Source: Gordius sp. MW1 (lineage: Eukaryota > Nematomorpha > Gordioida > Gordea > Gordiidae). Taken from it: a stretch of DNA of 64,000 bases. Below, piece by piece: positions 24,253 to 36,935 of this stretch (the stretch's first letter is position 1; the number at the start of each line of letters is the position of its first letter). The notes under the pieces are model-generated. The model did not search any database, had not been told where the DNA came from, and saw only the letters and a list, made by a program, of their open reading frames with translations. The position numbers and the translations under genes are program-made. Location: NCBI GenBank assembly GCA_964036665.1, contig OZ038532.1, positions 16,448,537 to 16,512,536 of the forward strand, given 5' to 3'.

Positions 24253-25177
24253 GATATAGCATGTGTGCAAGAATCAAGATGGAAGGGTGCAAAAGCAAAG
24301 CTAATAGGTGAAGCCTATAAACTTTACTTCAATTGCCAAAAAACAAATAAAAGTGGCATGATAATCATATTAGCCTCACATTTGCAGGATATAGTCATTT
24401 AAGGTATGAAAAATAAGGGAACAGATCATGATGTTAAAATTTTGCTTAGAAGGTGAAATGATTAATGTAATGTCTGGTGCTCCTCAAATAGGATACACAG
24501 ATAAAGAAAAGGATGACTTTCAGCAGGAATTCGATGAAACGATAGTTATAATTGGAGCAGATATGCGGTCACGTGAGCAAAACAAAAGAAGAATTTGAAC
24601 GGTACCATGGTGGAAATGGATACGAATTAAGAAACGATAAGGCGACGAAATTATTGAAAATAGCGGTGGCCTTTGATTTGGCCATCACAAATGCCTTCTT
24701 CTTAAAAAATGTAAATCACCTAATAACGTAAAAAAGTGGGAATCGGTCTTCGCAGATCGACTTAATCTTAATATCGAGAAAAAAATTATAAAATGTAGGC
24801 GATTGTAAGGTTATACCAGGTGAGGCTATTGCAGCCCAGCATAGATTTGTTATGATAGACTATGTCATCTCCATGGCGAAAATACAAAAGCCGATAAGAT
24901 TTTATAAAAAAATCGAATGGTACCGGCTACCAAATTGAAAGATATTTACAATGATCAAATAATTGAACGGCCGCAAATAGATGGTCATCAGAATGCTAAC
25001 GATATGTGGAATAACTTAGCTAACAATGTTCGATCAATAGAGAGATGCGATCAAGGAGAAGGTAAACCAGGCACACAATAATGAGACATGATGGTGGAGC
25101 GAAGACGTGCAACGCCTAGTAGTTCAAAAGAAAGATTTATAAGTTATGGTCAGCCGTAAGAAATGACGAAACACCCA

Positions 25178-26467
25178 TGGGCCGCGTCGGGCCGGGCAAC
25201 TGTCCTAAATTTTATTTTCGGGCGGACCCGGGAGCACGATGTTAGGATTCGGGCAATTCGGGCTTAATGAAATTTTTTAGATAATGTATTATTTGGTTGC
25301 TTTTTTATTTGATTGTATATGAAAATGCTAAAAGAGTTATGAAACTTGATTTCGCCATCCGTCCCCAAGTTATTTCTATAATTTTTGCCCGAACCACTCT
25401 ATTTCCATCAAATCCCTATCCCTACCTACGTTCATGGAAAGTATTGATATATTTATAATTATGTAGCCCTTTCAATGTTCGTAATTTACATGTGCCGTCT
25501 ATACATAATACAAAAGCGTCGCCCAAATTGACACAATGCATGCAAGTGTAAAATTTCATTCTAATATCATTTATCTTTTTAACAAATCTTATTTGGAACA
25601 AAGCTTCCCCAGTTCGCCTTTATTATTCCCTTATCACTCATTGCTATCGCTAAGCTATTACTTATTTTTACAATAATAAATTCCTATACCTTTCTTTTTT
25701 TGCTTTAAATTAAGAAATTTTCCCATAAATTACATATTGATTAATTATTGTTTTTTATAAAAAAAAAAGTAAGTTCTAAGAGCACAGATTGACTAATTGA
25801 ACTGATTTTATTCATTAAGAAGTTTTTATAGGGTAGGGGCTTAAACGGGTTAACCCAAAAGGGGAGTATAATTTTGTTTATTGTAAGATTATTTATAAAA
25901 TATGTATTCTTTAAACTTAATTAAAAATATGCATAAATATTTTTATGGACATTGGCTGCATTTAATTAATGCTGTTATATGATTTGTAAACGTTCTAACA
26001 TGTTTGTACCTAAATGCATTAGCAATATATATATTAAAATATGGTGACCTATAGCGGTTTTGCCAGTGATAACAATATTTTAAAGAAACTCTGGCCAAAT
26101 ATTTTAGAAGTACCCAATACTACGCTTATTTGACCTATTAGGATTAAAATTAAAGATCAAAATTTCATTTGGAAAAATCATTCGACTTTTAAATAATATA
26201 GGATATTAGATTTTGGGGGGGATAATAAAATATTGCTATATTGGTTTTATTCAATATGCCATTAATTAAATGCTTATTTTTAATGGTGGTTGAAAGAATT
26301 TGAGATCGCAAAACTTCGGGCCTAACAGGCAAATTTAATATTTTGGGCCGGGCATTTCGGGCAGCTCTAATGTTTCGGGCGGGCCCAAGGCGGACACCTA
26401 AAAGGTTCGGGCGGGCTCGGGCGGGCTCGGGCGGGCAATGAGGTTAAGAAATTTAATCGGGCCTCTG
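25178..26467. mobile_element. Truncated copy of the CGGGC-rich hAT family
   Basis: Internal sequence follows 11939-12738 closely (GGGCAACTGTCC, GGATTCGGGCAATTCGGG, and GGGCGGGCAATGAGG near the right end). The right end is internally deleted to GGGCCTCTG and the left end lacks the CAGAGATCAG terminus. It lies inside the RTE LINE. Confidence 0.7.
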
Positions 26468-26479
26468 ATGACCATTAAT

Positions 26480-27942
26480 ATAATATGAACATACAAATAA
26501 GAGTTCTGATTATGTACGATATTACTAAAACACGTCACATTTCGCAACAGTTATATCCTTCGGTTTTATGTGACGAGATTTTTTTTAATTGTTAATTAAA
26601 TATACTTATATAGATTTGGCTGAATTTTTTTTATGCCCTCTGCGATTTCTGTGCATTCCGAACGATTGATTTAAAGTTCAATCATGAGTCTGCCAATATT
26701 TATGAAGTAACAGTTCTCAACTAAAAATCACATTATGCATTTGTTTTCCCATTCACATTTCCTTTCACACTATAATATTACGGTTGGCAGGTGCATTCTA
26801 ATCTATTAAATTTTATGTAAATGTTACGATCGCAAAACAATTTAGTAAATATATGTTTGTAGAGAATTAATTTAAAATGGTAAAAGTATATACTTTAGAA
26901 CATATTATAATATGGGTTTACACTAAATTAGAATGGTTAACTTTTGAATGTTGAGGTATTTGTTATGAAAATATAAAGTAGCAATTTAAACCTAAAAATT
27001 TCTATATTTTAGTAACAATCCTACTTTTATTAATTTTATTACTTTGTAATGTGTGCAACTAATCACTTATGTATAAATAAGGACGAGAAGTATTGACACG
27101 CACTTTTGTGGATTCTTTGACAATATAATAATAATGAAAATGCAATAAATTCGTTAGAAACAAATCATAAGAGTTATATTAAATGTCTTGAACATAAATA
27201 TAAAGGATCCACTTATTTTGGTTGATGCTAACTAGGGTCCCAGCTAGTTCAAATAAGCGATTAAGTTAAATATGAATAAACCTAATTTAGTGTGTCTAAA
27301 ATTTTTAAATATTTTCATTAATTAAACTTGTAATAAATGATTATACAATGTTATTACCTAAACATATTTATATAAAACAACATGGCATTAACACGTGACA
27401 ATGTAATGAATTGCGCATTATTGGGATCTTATGATGTATTTGAATAAACTATAAATTGGACTTTGAAGCTTTGTAATAAAACTAATTTTGCATGTCGTGG
27501 CATATAGGATAGCTTTACAATTTTAATAATTTTTTTTTAAACTTATGCCCATACTATAGAAACTGAACGATAGAATTTTAAAGTGTAGACAAGCATAATA
27601 GTAACATGTTTTAATTTTATTAAATTTTATTTGGATTTCTTTATAAAAACAGATACAAAACCATAAATTGCTCAGCAATTAATATAAAAAATAATATATA
27701 GTAAAGTAGCTCAAGCGATATTAAACATGTTCATAAGATTTTAAAATAAGAAATCATTAGCCATCTAATTTTTTTTTTATATATTTCAAGATTTAAAAAA
27801 AAAATCGGGAGAAAAATTTATGAATTAAAAAAAATTTAAGTTCAGACATGTCGAGAATTCCCGTCGAGACGAGACTTAGATTTTCGTAACCCGAGACGAG
27901 ACGAGATTTTGCTTTTGAGACCTAGACGAGATCGAAACACTA
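26480..27942. mobile_element. Inverted, diverged copy of the CTCGTCTCG hAT family
   Basis: The right end GAGATCGAAACACTA at 27928-27942 is the mirror of the left end at 23100. GACGAG repeats precede it at 27862-27930. Internal patches such as GTGTGCAACTAATCA near 27050 match the inverted first copy. The left end is not recognisable. RTE LINE sequence resumes directly at 27943. Confidence 0.6.
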
Positions 27943-28826
27943 TGGGCAATTAAGGAAAAAAGGAGCAATGGCTACAATGGAGATGCGAATGTTACGATGG
28001 ATCTTGGGAAAAAGTTAAAGAACCATATAAGGAATTAAGACATAAGGGATAAACTAAATGTAGTTCCAATTCAGGGTTGGTTATAAGAAGATTGAGATAA
28101 TATGGTCATTTACAGTGATGGGACGAAGGTCACCTGAACATATCAAGAAGGTTCAATTCGAAGGTAAGCGAAATAGAGGGAGACCTAAGATGACATGGAA
28201 CAAAGAATAGATATGAACTTGAGAAGGTAATAGGTAATGCGAACCTGGTGTAAGTGCAGGAATACTTGGAGAAACTACTTGAAGGAGCTGATCACTAAGT
28301 GTGACAAACAGCTATAGTGGAAAAATTTAAAGATACATTAACTATTTTTAATGGACATTTGATTAAGAGATTAGAATGTTATAATTTAAAAATATAATGT
28401 TGCCCTTTAATTTAGGAAGTAAACTGTATAACGTCAAAGAATACTTAAAGAAGTTTAACTCCTTTTCATTGATAAAAATTTAAAAAATTTTCCCGAATTA
28501 TATGAAAAAGTTAATGATATAAATAAGACACTTATTAGTGTTGCGATGATTGAAAAAGCATAGGTTGACTAATATTGACTTTATGATTGTATCCCGTGAT
28601 CTGACAAATAATTCTGATATAAAATTTTACGCTGAACTATATGTTTTTAGTTTTTCAAGTCGTCTAGATTTTGTAATAAATAAGGATAAAGGTGCATAAA
28701 ATGGACTTTTTAACGATTTTGAGGCTATCACGCCATTTTAAATTTTTATTTATTAACTAGCTGACCCGGCAAACGTTGTTTTGCTATATACATTATTTTT
28801 AGAAAATACTATAAGTGATGTGCATG

Positions 28827-29507
28827 TAGAGCCCTACACGGGCCGCCCGAAGCCCGACCCAAGCCCAGCCCGACACGATCGGGCTTTGGGTAAAGCTCGG
28901 GCACAATTTAATAAAACAATCGGGCCTCGGGCTTGGGTCGGACCTGATAAGGCGGCCCGACTTAAGGCCCGAGCCCGGCCCGATATGACTAAAGCAAACT
29001 AATCGTTTATAAAATATTTAAACAAACTCATCGATATTAAATAATTATCTTCGTACAGCATACAATATAGCTTCCAAGTTACAGCTTTTTCACCATGCCT
29101 ATAATAATTTTGACATAAATTGCAAATCATATTATAGTATTTAAATAATTTCATAGTAGTTATTACTTTAGAAATTAAATAAGGAAATTTCTTAAAAAGT
29201 TTTTTATTTGTAACTGTTAGATAAAAAATATTTTATAAAGTTAGATTTACAGTTATAAATTATTGGCTGAATAAATTGTAGCGAGTGAAAATAATTTTAT
29301 TTCAAACTTATCCTAGTTGTAAATTACGATTAAAAACAATTTAATGCATTATGTATTTATATGTTAAAATAATTTTCAAAAAATTTAAAATATTCTATTT
29401 GAAAAAAAAAGTTGGTCGGGCTCGGGCCTGGCTCGGGCAAAATAAAAACTTTGACTTTGGGCTCGGCCCGGGCTCGGGCAGAAAAAAATTCATTTTGCAG
29501 GGCTCTA
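28827..29507. mobile_element. hAT element of the GGGCTCGGGC family
   Basis: Left end TAGAGCCCTACACGGGCC and right end TTTTGCAGGGCTCTA, with an exact 8-bp duplication TGTGCATG at 28819-28826 and 29508-29515. Subterminal blocks consist of GCCCG/CGGGC repeats, and the centre is AT-rich. No transposase. It sits about 70 bp inside the Helitron 3' end. Confidence 0.9.
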
Positions 29508-29515
29508 TGTGCATG

Positions 29516-30245
29516 CTCTTCGTTATACCTCGATCATATAATGAGCGATTAAAATATAATTGTCCTATGGGAAATAATTAACAAATTTAATGTAGGAAGA
29601 ATTAACACGCTAAATACAAAATATAAACACATAAAGCAAAGTACTTAACATCAAATTCTGTTTTGCTTTGCTTTACACATTTTGCCTATATAAATATACT
29701 GTCAAATAAATTAATACATAATTTAATTTGTAAATTGCCACAGGTTTGTTTTAAAGGTGCTAAAAACTTTTTTGGTCCTACCGCAAAATCCCGATTCTGG
29801 CAAATGGCTGTTTTCGGACTTATTAAAACCCCAACCCGCCCTAAAAATCTGTTTTATTTTTGCGCCTGAATATATTTTAGCGCGCCCAGCTTTTCACTTA
29901 TTTGGGCAAACTACAATTCTGCTTACATCAGCTTAGAAACATTAGGTATATCGTTGCCCGCCAACCGAGCTTTATTCCAATAGGGTCTCATTGTTATCAT
30001 GTTTTGCTGATATATTGTGTGTTTAAGCCAGCAGGTACCATTATAGACGTAGCCCGACACTCTATCCTCAATTTGCCTCCGTTAATTTTTACTATTAATT
30101 GCATAACAAATGAACTCCCATACGAATTTAGAAGCGCCTAATAAGGCCACACAAATACAGCAAGTAGACAGGGGTTTAAGGGGCGGAGCCCCTTGAGTAA
30201 GGTTTAGAGGGGCAGCCCCAGCCGGGGTACAGGGGTGAAGTTTGT
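29516..30245. other. Helitron-derived non-coding sequence
   Basis: No gene. 30170-30238 holds GGGGCGGAGCCCCTTGAG and GGGGCAGCCCCAGCC, short GC hairpins like those at 31280 and 49603-49775. Confidence 0.4.
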
Positions 30246-30660
30246 TTGAATCTTCTTCTTCTTTATCAGTTATTTGGTCCCACGGTCATGGGGTTTGTTT
30301 TGATAAGTTTCTTGCATCTTGACCGGGTGAGTGCCATGTCTTGACTACTCTGTAGCTTTCATAACTTTATCGCCTTGCCCGTTCCACGTAACACGGGGTC
30401 TCCTCTTCCTCTCTTCTCGGCACCTCCATGTCCAGTACTTTTCGATTTAGGTCATTCGTGTCCCTCTTAGTATATGTTCATACCACCTTAACCGATTTTC
30501 GTTAATCATGTCCGTCATAGGTTGAATATTCATTTTTGTCATGAGAAAGTCATTCGTCATATGGTCGAGCTTAGTTTACCCCAAGCTCCACCGTATAATT
30601 CTCATCTCTGTGGCTTCTATAAGCTTTCCTTCCCTGGTGTTTAATGCCGATGCTAATTAA
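30246..30660 (-). pseudogene. RTE-clade LINE, 3' end fragment
   Basis: The minus strand reads ATEMRIIRWSLG, then MTNDFLMTKMNIQPM, NENRLRWYEHILRGT and RPRVTWNGQ, the C-terminal tail of an RTE polyprotein, with several stops. It ends in GAAGAAGAAGATTC repeats, as RTE elements commonly do. It belongs to the same clade as 22986-28317 but is a separate, 5'-truncated copy. Confidence 0.75.
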
Positions 30661-31438
30661 TCAATTTTTAATTCCTTACTTAATTTATTATTATGATAAA
30701 GTCAAGTTTTACAAAAAAAGAAGGTTTTTTTAAACTCACTTTGTTGTTCACATGTATTCTATCTTTATCTAATTATTTTAATAATCCACAGTCCAGGTTT
30801 AAAATGCTCAATGAAACGACCATTGTCTTACGTTAATTTGTATGAGTCAGGCCTGAGGCGAAAAGCCGCTTTTATTTTTGCGGCCGAATCGAGCCTGGAG
30901 CAACATCATTAATCTCGGATATTTCCGAAACATGCGAATATCCCCTAACTTCCTAAGCAAACCCTTTTTTTTGTTTAAAATATACCTAGATATACAGCAT
31001 TAAAAACTGAGATATTGGGTCGTAAAAAAGCATTGCCCACAAACCTTACTTTGGTCAATAAGCTATCAGTGTACTCAGATAATTCATAAAAACTTAAAGC
31101 AATCGGTATAAGCATGGACGTGCCAAGCCCTCAGGTCCGTTTTTCTCAGCTGCTTAAATTTCATATCAAATGAAATGTTTTTCAACGAAGTGTAGAAGAG
31201 TTTAGGTTAAAGGCTCAACAAAAAACAACACGGGGCCCGGGGGCACTACCTAACGCCAAAGAACCGAGGATAATAACCTTGCTAGGAGTTAGGGGCGGAG
31301 CCCTTCTTAGACGTCCGAAGAACTGAGATATATCAACATTTATTGGCACTTTGTTAAAAGTATTTTCATTTTTCTCCTTATTTAACGCGCAAAAAATGAC
31401 AAAATTAGATTTTTTAATTTATTGTTCGCTCTCTATCT

Positions 31439-31876
31439 TCACAAACATGTCGACCATGAATTGTTGCAAAGCTCACTACATCGTAGTATGACGTTGTCTT
31501 GACCGCGTCTAATCATCAAACGATATGCATAATAAAATCCTTCAACCTTCTTGTTTGTTTCGGCTCCTGTAATAATGTGTATTCCAATTAATTGAAAATT
31601 AGTAATCGTGTTTTTAATAATGAATAAAGTACCTGTTAGGAGATCTCGTTGTTCATCATCAATCTCTAAGTGCGATGGAGTATACAATGTTTTTGGTTGT
31701 CCATCTTTAGCCAACACAATCAAACGGGATGGTTTCCAGCGAGAACACGCCACGTATAGTCCGTGGGAAAAGCATGATGTGCCCAAATCTAAGCCACAAA
31801 TAGACATCGTTTGGTTTTGCGCCTTATTGATAGTCATTGCGAATGCCAATCTAATGCAAAATTTAAGAACCTTTTG
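31439..31876 (-). pseudogene. Helitron Pif1-type helicase, C-terminal remnant
   Basis: The open frame runs from about 31876 to 31439 and is preceded by an in-frame TAG. It shows the last conserved helicase blocks, [20 protein letters not shown] and [18 protein letters not shown], followed by [17 protein letters not shown]. These are the hallmark C-terminal motifs of Rep-helicase proteins in Helitrons; the ATP-binding motifs and the Rep domain are absent. The last ~70 codons are not recognisable. The flanking string at 31329-31420 also occurs in the PTS-intron Helitrons, so this is their likely autonomous relative. Confidence 0.85.
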
Positions 31877-32479
31877 AATCCTATGCTATATAAGTTATGT
31901 ATCTTCAAAAAATGATTAAATTTCCTTAAATTAACACCAGTAAAAGGGCTATTGTTTATTTCATAAAAAAATTAAGATTTTCCACAAATTTGGCTAATTT
32001 CTCTCTATCATTATGATTATGATCCAAAAGCCAGCGATATATAAATGCTTCTTCAACGTAAGAAAATTTTCTTGATGCATCTAACTAAATCCAACATTCC
32101 AATAATAGAATCAATTATATAAAGAACTCCAGCCCTATCTATGTATTTTTTGTCTAGAATTACTTAAAGGTGAATTTATCACTAAAAAGTAAAGAACTGT
32201 ATATTCAAATTTTTAAAGAAAACGATAGATACGCATTACGTCATGAGGTTGCGTTTGAATGACGTTTTATTAAACGTCAAAACGTATAAAACTAAATAAC
32301 TTTATCGTCTTATGACTTAGATATTTGGAATATAGTTAAAAATCTAGGCTCAGACCTACCAATCATTCGCAGAAATTTTCATCCAAATCGGTCCAGCCGT
32401 TTCGGAGGAGTTGAGGACACCACACCGTGACACGAGAATTTTATATATATAGATATTTTTTTGTCTGTATGGTCATAGT

Positions 32480-32640
32480 TTAATTTTTTGATTTATTATT
32501 ACTTGTAAACACAAATACATTTTTAGTTTTTTCCCTATACGTCAAGTTTTTTAAAAATTCGCTGGCAAAGTTGCCAAAAATTGCGATTTTGCGTTTGTTT
32601 TTTGAACGTGAACAAACTGCAAATTAATCGGTTAGAATTA
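32480..32640. mobile_element. Arm relic of the palindromic MITE family
   Basis: TTTTCCCTATACGTCAAGTTTT and the following AAGTTGCCAAAAATTGCG match an arm of the element at 10019-10914. The other arm is absent. Confidence 0.45.
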
Positions 32641-32937
32641 ATTCTTAGATAAAGGGGAGGAATGTATTTACAATTTTCTTTTATCCTAGCACATTTACAT
32701 TTTAAATTATATACAAAATTAACTTATCCCTATCTTTTACATTCAAGAATAATATAAATAAACTTGTGTCGAAGCATGATTTTGTGTCCAACCCCAAAAT
32801 CCAAAATAAATAAAGGAGAGGAATCCATTATAGATTGTTAATTTAATAAACATCAATTAATTATAAAGTGGAACATTATAAAAACAAACCTTTGTTTATA
32901 CTTAATAAAACACAAAATTGATTATGTAATAGACTTT

Positions 32938-33080
32938 TAGCGAGCCTTGCGTATATCTAGGCCTGGCCCAAGCCCATTAGGTATATTACGGCCCGTTCAG
33001 GCCCAGCCCGTTGTTATATTTAAAAGCAGAAGCCTGTTTAAGTCGCACCCGGCCCGGAGGCCGGGCAGTGCAAGTCTCTA
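32938..33080. mobile_element. Short GC-rich hAT-like element
   Basis: Left TAGCGAGCCTTGCG and right GTGCAAGTCTCTA are imperfect inverted ends around AGGCCTGGCCCAAGCCC and CACCCGGCCCGGAGGCC. It resembles a much shortened member of the 28827-29507 family. No target duplication. Confidence 0.5.
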
Positions 33081-33279
33081 GTAGTAATGGATAAACAACA
33101 ACACGCACTCAATTCCTAGAGTTAAAGGAAAGGAGGGCGACCTTAAGTCTGGGCAATTTGTCAATGTAAAAAATACAGATAAGTTAATTTTGATCAAAAA
33201 TTAATAGAGCATTTTTTTATTGATTACTCTCCCCTTGATTTATAAAGGAAATTTATTTGACTAATTACCCCGACAGGTA

Positions 33280-33659
33280 CCAGTGTAACTTTTAGGTGAC
33301 GCAACTTTAGAACCACTTTTCTCAAAAACTACTATAATATAAAAACATTTTTTAAATAAAACTTGAAATATTGGATTGGGAAAAATCATCTGATAAAATT
33401 TTATTACTTCTTCTTCATTGGTTCTTGAATTAAACTCGTTCAAAAATCGCAATTCCGACCTGCCTCCTTTTATGCAATATTTATGTACACTCAACAATAA
33501 GTTTTTGCAACTTAATTTACATATTTAAAATCTGCATAATTTTTCCAATATTTTGATTGTAATTTTAAATTTTTATGAGTACTCTAAAGCAAATTTTAGA
33601 GTACTTTAAAGACTTTAAAATTTGCCTTAAAGTTGAACGTCACCTAAAGGTTACACTGG
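33280..33659. mobile_element. 380-bp element with ~30-bp terminal inverted repeats
   Basis: CCAGTGTAACTTTTAGGTGA at the left is mirrored by TCACCTAAAGGTTACACTGG at the right, and the match continues inward to AACTTTA. A solo end (CCAGTGTAACCTTATTACCG) occurs at 35334. The 78-codon open frame on the minus strand inside is not recognised. Flanks do not show a convincing duplication. Confidence 0.65.
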
Positions 33660-35010
33660 GCAGAGATTATGTGACTTAATTATAAAACTATGCATCCATT
33701 AATGATTTTTTAATTTTCTTTGCAAAAGTTGTTAGTATAAAGGGGGTGGGGGTAGAATAATCAAGAATAGCAAAATTTTGCGCTTTAAGGTATAAAAAGT
33801 CTTGGTAAAACTATATTTTCGACTTTCAATGATTTTTTGATAGGAAATATGGCGGATACATGGTTTTATACCTCTTAATATGCCAAATACGGCTAAAATT
33901 GGTTCCGCTGATAATTTTAAAGCGGCCTAAGATAGAAATCTACTTTTCTATAATTCATTCTAATTTTATTATATTTTCATAAAATTTTCCCCGTGATTTT
34001 AATAGTAGATGGCAAACTTTTTGTAGCAATAAATCCGGCGTTATAAAAAGTTAAAAGACATTGAAAATAGAACTTTGACTGTCGTTACTCCTTTAAATAA
34101 TATGCAGGTTTTATTATTTTGCTTTAGATCTTTAATTTATATGCAAAAACTCATAAATCCAAAATTAACGATCAACGAATTATATATTTTACAATTTTTT
34201 AACTGGTATTAGTCTCTCAAAAATGTCTAACGTTTTGAAAACTTAAGAAGTCCCATTCTTCAACAAAATAATATACAAAGGTATGCGTAGAAATAGTTTT
34301 CAAGACATAATTAGACAACTCTAGATAGTCCAAACACACTAATTTTCCAAGGTTTGAAATTTTCTGGATATTTTAAATGATAGGTTTAAAATCAATTAAA
34401 ATAGTGTAACCTATGGTGCCTTTTATGGACATCACATACAAAGCAATTCATAAAAGCTAAGCTTTTTAGATTTCGTTTAAAGATATGGTGTAAGGCCACT
34501 ATATCTTGTTACCTTTGATTAGTACCAACATGCCATGTTATCGTTGTTCAGGCAAAATGAAATAGGATTAGAAGGTTTGTATCTTTTAATCTATATTCTA
34601 ATAATATCTTTACAATCGCTTAATTAATAAATTGTCTCAAAAGTGAACATTGGAGCTACGAAAACAGTGGGTTTAAATCGTTTTAAATGCCAATTGATCG
34701 ATAAAAAATCTTTAAAAAAAAAGAAAAGATTTATTCCTCAAAGAAATATTTCTAACTTCATGGCATCACGTTAACACGATAACCATAACGAGGCTTTTTC
34801 ATTATTAAACCTATTAAATGTAATAGAATCACACCTTTTTAAAAGTACATGAAAATATTTTAGTTCAATGCCCAAGATTATGTAATAAATTTATGGGCGG
34901 TGTAGAGTGCTCTGATTAAAATTTGATGCCACAAAAATATCTTTTCGGGGAATAAATTGGTGCTTCCCATTATGTGGATTGGATGTCGCTTACTACAATG
35001 CCTGCCAGCT
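33660..35010. other. Unassigned sequence between PTS side and NCKAP1
   Basis: AT-rich, many stops, no repeat that I can define. The 3' end of NCKAP1 may lie here or just to the right. Confidence 0.4.
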
Positions 35011-35178
35011 CTATTGTCTTAACAAAATCATGTAACTCTGCAGTTTTAAAAAATGAATTGTAAAAATTATTGTTAAAAATACGGCCAACTTCATAAGTGA
35101 ACTCAAAATATTAGCTTTTGGAAGGTCAGGGATGTGATAGACGTTTATCAACAAAAAAGTGAACTCAACGGCGCTGCT
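35011..35178 (-). CDS. Weak candidate for the last NCKAP1 exon
   Basis: The minus strand has an acceptor-like CATACAG before 35178, then 55 codons in the phase required after the exon at 40208-40116, then a stop. The text around LLINVYHIPDLP and NILSSLMKLAVF can be aligned with the NCKAP1 C-terminus only loosely. If right, the 4-kb hAT element sits in the last intron. An overlapping frame (EVGRIFNN, AELHDFVKTIELAG) also looks protein-like, so this may instead be an unrecognised gene or transposon piece. Confidence 0.25.
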   Translation of the reverse strand, partial: SSAVEFTFLLINVYHIPDLPKANILSSLMKLAVFLTIIFTIHFLKLQSYMILLRQ

Positions 35179-36249
35179 CTGTATGCAGCTAGGCAACCAT
35201 AATTTTATGCCCATATTACAATATCAGACCTCACATTTATTGTTGATCTTCGTTCCAATATAATTAACTAACTTTGTTTCACTTATCTTAGGCATTTAAT
35301 GAAAATTGAAATTAGCTTATTTTTTAGTCTCCCAGTGTAACCTTATTACCGAGAATTTTTAAATTGTTTAGTCATCTAGAGTAGTGATGGGAAAAAGGTT
35401 AGCACTAGCGCGCTTAGCACCTCCCCGCTGATGGGAATAGCCTATTAAATACGCTATGTCTACTAGCACATACTCACTTTAAGTGCTATAAGCTATAGGA
35501 GATGGGAGGTTTGAGGCGCTAAAGCTATGGGAGGTTCGAGGTGCTATGAGCTATAGGAGATGGGAGGTTTGAGGTGCTATAAGCTATAGCCGATAGCACT
35601 TAAATGCGCTACTCATATAGCACGTGGCTAACACTGGGAATAATTTTTTTAATTGTTTATTTATTAGATAATAAATAAAATACATCTATTGTGCGCCACC
35701 ACCTCAATTTTTTGCCCTATCTTACCATCTAACTACGACTTATTTTAATATAAATTTAATTAAGTGTATGACTTTAAGTTAAATATTTTGCATTGCTTCT
35801 ACATTTATTTTATCAATAACTCGCCCTTCCACCCCCCCCCCCCTCTGAATGACGAAAAAAAAAATTCCAATGTAATAAAACCCTTACAAACTAATAATTT
35901 TTTTTGTTTTGCCCCTCCCTAATTGAACTTTTAACCGTTTCGCCCCCCCCCCCCCTCTAATCCAAAACCTGGTTATGCCCTACGCCCATCTTTTTGAGAA
36001 TAAAAAAATTAAACCCCCCCCCCCCCCTTAAGTTAATCCATATCCCATCAGGGCGATTATGTTTCAATGAAAAGAAAAACAATAGAGTGAACTTATGCGT
36101 ACTCCCTCATGTTAAATTACCAAGAAAAGGTCAGGGTTATCTCCAACTACATTAAACCAAATGCTATGCATGAATAGCTGGAGAGGAATCGACATCAATA
36201 ATTAACAAAATATTTGCCTGTTTTAAAAAATTTATATATATAACTAATA

Positions 36250-36935
36250 TATATATATATACTCGGGCCTTCGGCCCTTGTAAGAAGGGGGAGAAGGGGA
36301 AGGGGGGAGGGGGGAAGGGAAAGGGGGACGACTCATCTATACTCCGAATAAACGTAGCATATTTGCTATGCAATTTATGGGCGAGAAAGGTTGGAAGGGG
36401 CGAGAATGCCTATAGGGGGGGGGGTATTAAATGCAAAATTATTAGTTAATTATTAATTTATACAAATATTTAAAAAGGCAAATGGTATTAACAAGAACAA
36501 TACATTAATTTAAAAAAATAAAAAAAATTGCCCTCGCCGGGATTCGAACCCACATCAGTAGAGGCATAGGCTTTTGTAGGGGCACAGGGACCTATATTAG
36601 AGGCGTAGGCCCTTGTAGGAAAGGGCATAGGGTAATTACCAATGTTAACCTAATATACCCAATTCAAAAACGAAAAAATAAAATTTTGATTTATTTGGCC
36701 AATGGTCATTTTTTCATTGGTCAGTAGCCAGCGGACGGTCAAAAATTCATATTATCAAGGGTATTAACAAGAACAAAATATTAATTTAATTAAAAAAAAA
36801 AAATAAAAAAAAATTTGTCCTCTCCTGGGCTTGAACCCAAACCTCCAAGTCACAAAGCTGGCGCCAATAACAGGGTAACGGACGGACGGACAACCAAAAA
36901 CGAGCCCATATATTGCATAGCAATTAATAATGCGA
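36250..36935. mobile_element. Short copy of the TTGCTATGCAA-ended family
   Basis: CTCGGGCCTTCGGCCCTTGT (hairpin GGGCC-TTC-GGCCC) and a polypurine tract lead into TTGCTATGCAATTTATGGG at 36363. The mirrored CCCATATATTGCATAGCAA lies at 36907-36925. Inside are two tRNA-like B boxes on the minus strand (GGTTCGAATCCC near 36545; GGGTTCAAGCCC near 36835) and one copy of the GGCCAATGGTCA unit. It is nested in the 4-kb hAT element. Confidence 0.6.

Larger units (their letters stand above)
22986..28317 (+). pseudogene. RTE-clade LINE, endonuclease and C-terminal remnants
   Basis: The endonuclease begins RVGSLNVRTMTGKCREV at about 23010. It is cut after WVDIA by a hAT element, and resumes CVQESRWKGAKAKLIGEAY from 24258, where the Glu of QES is the metal-binding residue. 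Further blocks are GADM/GRSREQ near 24560, VAFDLAITNAFFLKN near 24670 and NMWNNLANNVRSIE near 25000, with frameshifts. The C-terminal part resumes at 27943 (EMRMLRWILGK, then RRPKMTW-like sequence) and stops near 28317. The whole reverse-transcriptase core is missing, replaced by hAT-derived DNA at 25178-27942, so the element cannot be active. Confidence 0.85.
28757..32453 (-). mobile_element. Probable long Helitron, decayed and invaded
   Basis: The minus-strand 5' terminus TCTATATATATAAAATTCTC is at 32453 and the 3' hairpin plus CTAG ends at 28757, with A and T in the flanking positions. The helicase remnant inside has the orientation this predicts. A hAT element (28827-29507) and an RTE tail (30246-30660) have inserted. 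That both termini belong to one copy is inference; two partial copies are possible. Confidence 0.55.

Noticed and set aside
36530-36560. tRNA gene suggested by GGTTCGAATCCC on the minus strand
   Set aside because: Only a B-box and T-arm-like segment is present; no cloverleaf can be completed.
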